Part shown: positions 61,837 to 64,000 of the stretch, one piece after another
How the letters are laid out: each line of letters begins with the position of its first letter
Position numbering within the stretch: position 1 is the stretch's first letter
Origin: Cladopsammia gracilis
Taxonomy: Eukaryota; Cnidaria; Anthozoa; Scleractinia; Dendrophylliidae
Direction: 5' to 3'
Length of the DNA: 64,000 bases
NCBI GenBank assembly: GCA_022457155.1
Contig: JAJGOT010000202.1
Coordinates: 1,292,001-1,356,000 of the forward strand
Position numbers and translations under genes: made by a program
Notes under the pieces: model-generated
What the model saw: only the letters and a program-made list of their open reading frames with translations
Told to the model about the DNA's origin: nothing
Database searches by the model: none

Positions 61837-64000
61837 TTATAAATAACCGAAAGGGTACGATTTTAATGTTTCATAGTCTAAAACACGTTTGTCAAAGACC
61901 AGTTTGTACTTCTTGTATTCCTCCTTGGTATGAATACGTTTCTCTTTCACATCTCGTACAATCTTGCTTGGGTTGTATGTCTCAATGACGCGGGGTTGTT
62001 CTTGAAGATCTGTGAGCTCATCCAAAATGTGATCTTTGATTGAACGGAAATTCAGAACTCGTTGCCCTCGACTGTTCAAAGTGAATCCCCTCACTTTGCA
62101 ACACTGCTTTCCGTTCTTTGTTTCATAACCGTAATTTTTAGGGCCTGCTGATACGAACTCCTTGATGAAATCACTATCATCTAATTCATTTGTAAAGTCT
62201 CCAAGGTAATCGCCTAATTCTACCTCAGGTAGGCTTGGTTTCCACTTATAAATCACACTGTCTGTGTCAAAGTAAAGGACCTGGTGTTGCAACAGATCGA
62301 GGGCTTTGTATAATTTGATGCGGGCGTGGGCAGTGGTGAAAATGGCTATAAAAATGTTAGTGTTGGTAAGAATTTCTTCGCAATCTTGTTTTTTTCGATG
62401 TACAACTTCAACTACGTACTCGTTGATTGGAAAAATACGTAGAATGTCAAGTGAATCATTTCGCAAGAGTTCGAAGAAATGGACTGGATCGGTACATGCA
62501 GTAGTCGCTGCAAGGTTCGACCGCTGACCAAACTTTCCCCAGAACGAGTTAAGCATCAGTTTAGCCAACGATCTAAGCCCTGGGTTTTTCTGAATTTTGC
62601 CCGGATCAAGTCGAATGTTTTCTCTTCTCTCATAATCGTCAATGTACTGTTGTCGTTTCACGGGATCATTACCTACCCACGAAGGCCAACCACTAGCCTC
62701 TTGCTTAATTTTCAACCAGGTGTTGACGTACTCAGTGAAAAGATTTGTGCTCTTTTCGGTAAAATGCCAGACTTCATAGATGTGCTGGATCACATACCCT
62801 TTTTCGACAGCCAATTTCAGTTCCTCTGTGCACCATTCCCCTGTTAACATACGCTCCTCGTCTTGGTGTCGGCAAGTCCACCTTCTTTCATACATGGGTT
62901 TGATCTGTTCTTCTTGTACACAGGAACGGCATAATGGGAATGTTAGCTTCCCGTTGACGGTTTGCGGAAGTACAGGATGGTACAACTGTTTAGGTGGGAG
63001 AATGTTCACTTTAGCCACACCAAAATACTGTGAAATATCTGTGTGTCCTGGCTGAGAAATGATGTTTGGAAAGCCCAGACCATATTCGCAGGTTTTATTT
63101 ACCCAAGGGTAAAGACTTGTGAAATCAACGTAGCGAATTTCTTCGCCTTCTTTTACGACATCATGTAAACAAACTGCGTTTGTTCTCCCACCAAAAAATG
63201 CTTTACGCGGATTAAGCGGTTCGGTGATCTTCAAGGTTTCTACGTATGTTGCAATGTTTGGGTCAGTGGTTTTCTCAATCTCCCACTCGCAACCCCATTT
63301 TTCTATGACAATGTAACCCAATGCTCTTAATTTTCTCGTCTTGTCGAGGGTCTTCTCGTACACTTCTTGAGTTGTTAAACCGATATGTTTGCGATGCCTC
63401 TGTTGCCTATTGGGATAACATTTCGGACAGCCATGGTAAAAGCAACCGTGAAATTCATAAACCGTATCGGTGTCAGGATCAAACCCGTCAACCAAGAAAT
63501 TTTCGGAACCATTGCGCAACCGTCTCTCTCCCACGTTCCCGGCATGCTCTATACGATGAATCTCACGATCAACATAATGCAACCATTCCAAGGCCTGACG
63601 GGATTGTTGTTGCGTCATGCGCCATCCATGAATGGGTTCTACTGCAATTTTATCCTCAGGCATCCAGTTTTTTCTGTAGGCCAAGTTACACGCTGAGGCG
63701 ATGGTGACAGTGTGTTCCATAGGGTTAAAACCAGCCACCGTTTCAAAATCACGACAAAACATCATACAACCTTCCTTGAGTAATTGTACATCGGAGGTGC
63801 AGTAATCGTCCCTTTCTTGTTGCAGATTAAAGACATACTCTGGGTCGTTGGCTAACGCAGTGTACCACGTTTCGAATTCTTGACGGCGTGAGGTTGACAT
63901 GCTGTCAGGGTCAAACATCTCCTTGCGTGGTAGTGGGCCTATGTACGTTTGATGTTCAGGCGTATCGAATAAATAAGGGTAAAAACCTTTCTTCATTTCT
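61837..64000 (-). CDS. Protein-primed family-B DNA polymerase (5' end outside window)
   Basis: At least 721 codons open to the window edge; the N-terminal part is missing. Motifs in order: an exonuclease III-type DDYCTSDVQLL, a HGC-x-HGCPKCY cysteine/histidine block, motif A YVDFTSLYPWV, motif B KLMLNSFWGKFGQR and motif C YFDTDSV. This arrangement is that of Polinton/adintovirus PolB, which uses a terminal protein as primer to copy linear DNA. The C-terminal region ends in KSYPFGYL. Polymerase and exonuclease residues look intact, so the element may have been active recently. Confidence 0.9.
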   Translation of the reverse strand, partial: EMKKGFYPYLFDTPEHQTYIGPLPRKEMFDPDSMSTSRRQEFETWYTALANDPEYVFNLQQERDDYCTSDVQLLKEGCMMFCRDFETVAGFNPMEHTVTIASACNLAYRKNWMPEDKIAVEPIHGWRMTQQQSRQALEWLHYVDREIHRIEHAGNVGERRLRNGSENFLVDGFDPDTDTVYEFHGCFYHGCPKCYPNRQQRHRKHIGLTTQEVYEKTLDKTRKLRALGYIVIEKWGCEWEIEKTTDPNIATYVETLKITEPLNPRKAFFGGRTNAVCLHDVVKEGEEIRYVDFTSLYPWVNKTCEYGLGFPNIISQPGHTDISQYFGVAKVNILPPKQLYHPVLPQTVNGKLTFPLCRSCVQEEQIKPMYERRWTCRHQDEERMLTGEWCTEELKLAVEKGYVIQHIYEVWHFTEKSTNLFTEYVNTWLKIKQEASGWPSWVGNDPVKRQQYIDDYERRENIRLDPGKIQKNPGLRSLAKLMLNSFWGKFGQRSNLAATTACTDPVHFFELLRNDSLDILRIFPINEYVVEVVHRKKQDCEEILTNTNIFIAIFTTAHARIKLYKALDLLQHQVLYFDTDSVIYKWKPSLPEVELGDYLGDFTNELDDSDFIKEFVSAGPKNYGYETKNGKQCCKVRGFTLNSRGQRVLNFRSIKDHILDELTDLQEQPRVIETYNPSKIVRDVKEKRIHTKEEYKKYKLVFDKRVLDYETLKSYPFGYL

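Larger units (their letters stand above)
50224..64000. mobile_element. Endogenous Polinton/adintovirus-like element (right end outside window)
   Basis: A set of diagnostic genes lies together: protein-primed PolB, chromodomain integrase, penton-like protein, major capsid protein, adenain-like protease, A32/FtsK-type ATPase and a phospholipase-A2-domain protein. This combination defines Polintons/Mavericks and the adintoviruses. Host-type repeats stop before 50.9 kb. The left end is uncertain; 50224 is a guess at the start of the subterminal repeats. Most reading frames are open, which suggests recent integration or selection. Confidence 0.85.

Noticed and set aside
62306..63707. Several plus-strand frames of 73-128 codons
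   Set aside because: Shadows of the polymerase gene on the minus strand.

Overview
The window looks like nuclear DNA of an anthozoan, most likely a stony coral. This is inferred from intronless class-A GPCR genes in a young tandem array, LINE relics of a type common in corals, Penelope-like retroelements, a 5S-derived sequence, and an integrated Polinton/adintovirus-like element. No taxon can be fixed from the sequence alone.

Region 1 (about 0.9-48.3 kb) holds six tandem units. Each carries one intronless rhodopsin-family receptor gene on the + strand (copies 1-6 at 2512, 10974, 17046, 30494, 41194 and 46633), about 1.5 kb of shared upstream DNA, a shared 3' flank and the 3' end of a dead LINE. 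Copies 1 and 4 share the same transposon insertion in the last codons. Copies 2 and 5 share private substitutions. A block of at least two units was therefore duplicated. Copy 6 is the most divergent: it lacks a 200-bp foldback insert and an upstream duplication found in the others, and it is bracketed by diverged inverted repeats of about 400 bp.

The units serve as a clock for insertions, because empty sites can be read in sister units. Dated insertions include a tandem hairpin-headed element (copies 1 and 4), LINE 3' fragments with (TTG)n tails and a CTTCCA duplication, a TA-flanked MITE, a TTAA-flanked MITE, and a 1.4-kb foldback element made of 40-bp repeats. The largest is an 8.3-kb Mutator-like element with 152-bp TIRs and a 9-bp duplication. 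Inside it sits a head-to-head pair of Penelope-like elements with a 12-bp duplication, and each outer terminal repeat carries a 44-nt hammerhead ribozyme motif. Between units 4 and 5 lies 5.3 kb of unrelated DNA with further MITEs.

Region 2 (about 48.3-50.9 kb) has a minisatellite built on ATGTAAAT, a tRNA-derived SINE-like sequence, subterminal-type direct repeats and a second tRNA-like gene with a long anticodon arm.

Region 3 (about 50.9 kb to the right edge) is a Polinton/adintovirus-like element. It encodes protein-primed DNA polymerase B (cut by the window edge), a chromodomain integrase, a penton-like minor capsid protein, the double-jelly-roll major capsid protein, an adenain-like protease, a packaging ATPase, a phospholipase-A2-domain protein, a two-finger GRF zinc protein, three small basic virion-type proteins and six unrecognised proteins. 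Structural genes run leftward, each behind a TATA box. Several unrecognised genes and the GRF gene instead have promoters with a perfect TGACGTCA (CRE) site, which suggests two expression classes. Most genes are open, with two lesions: an in-frame TAG at 53540 and a one-base homopolymer frameshift near 54127.
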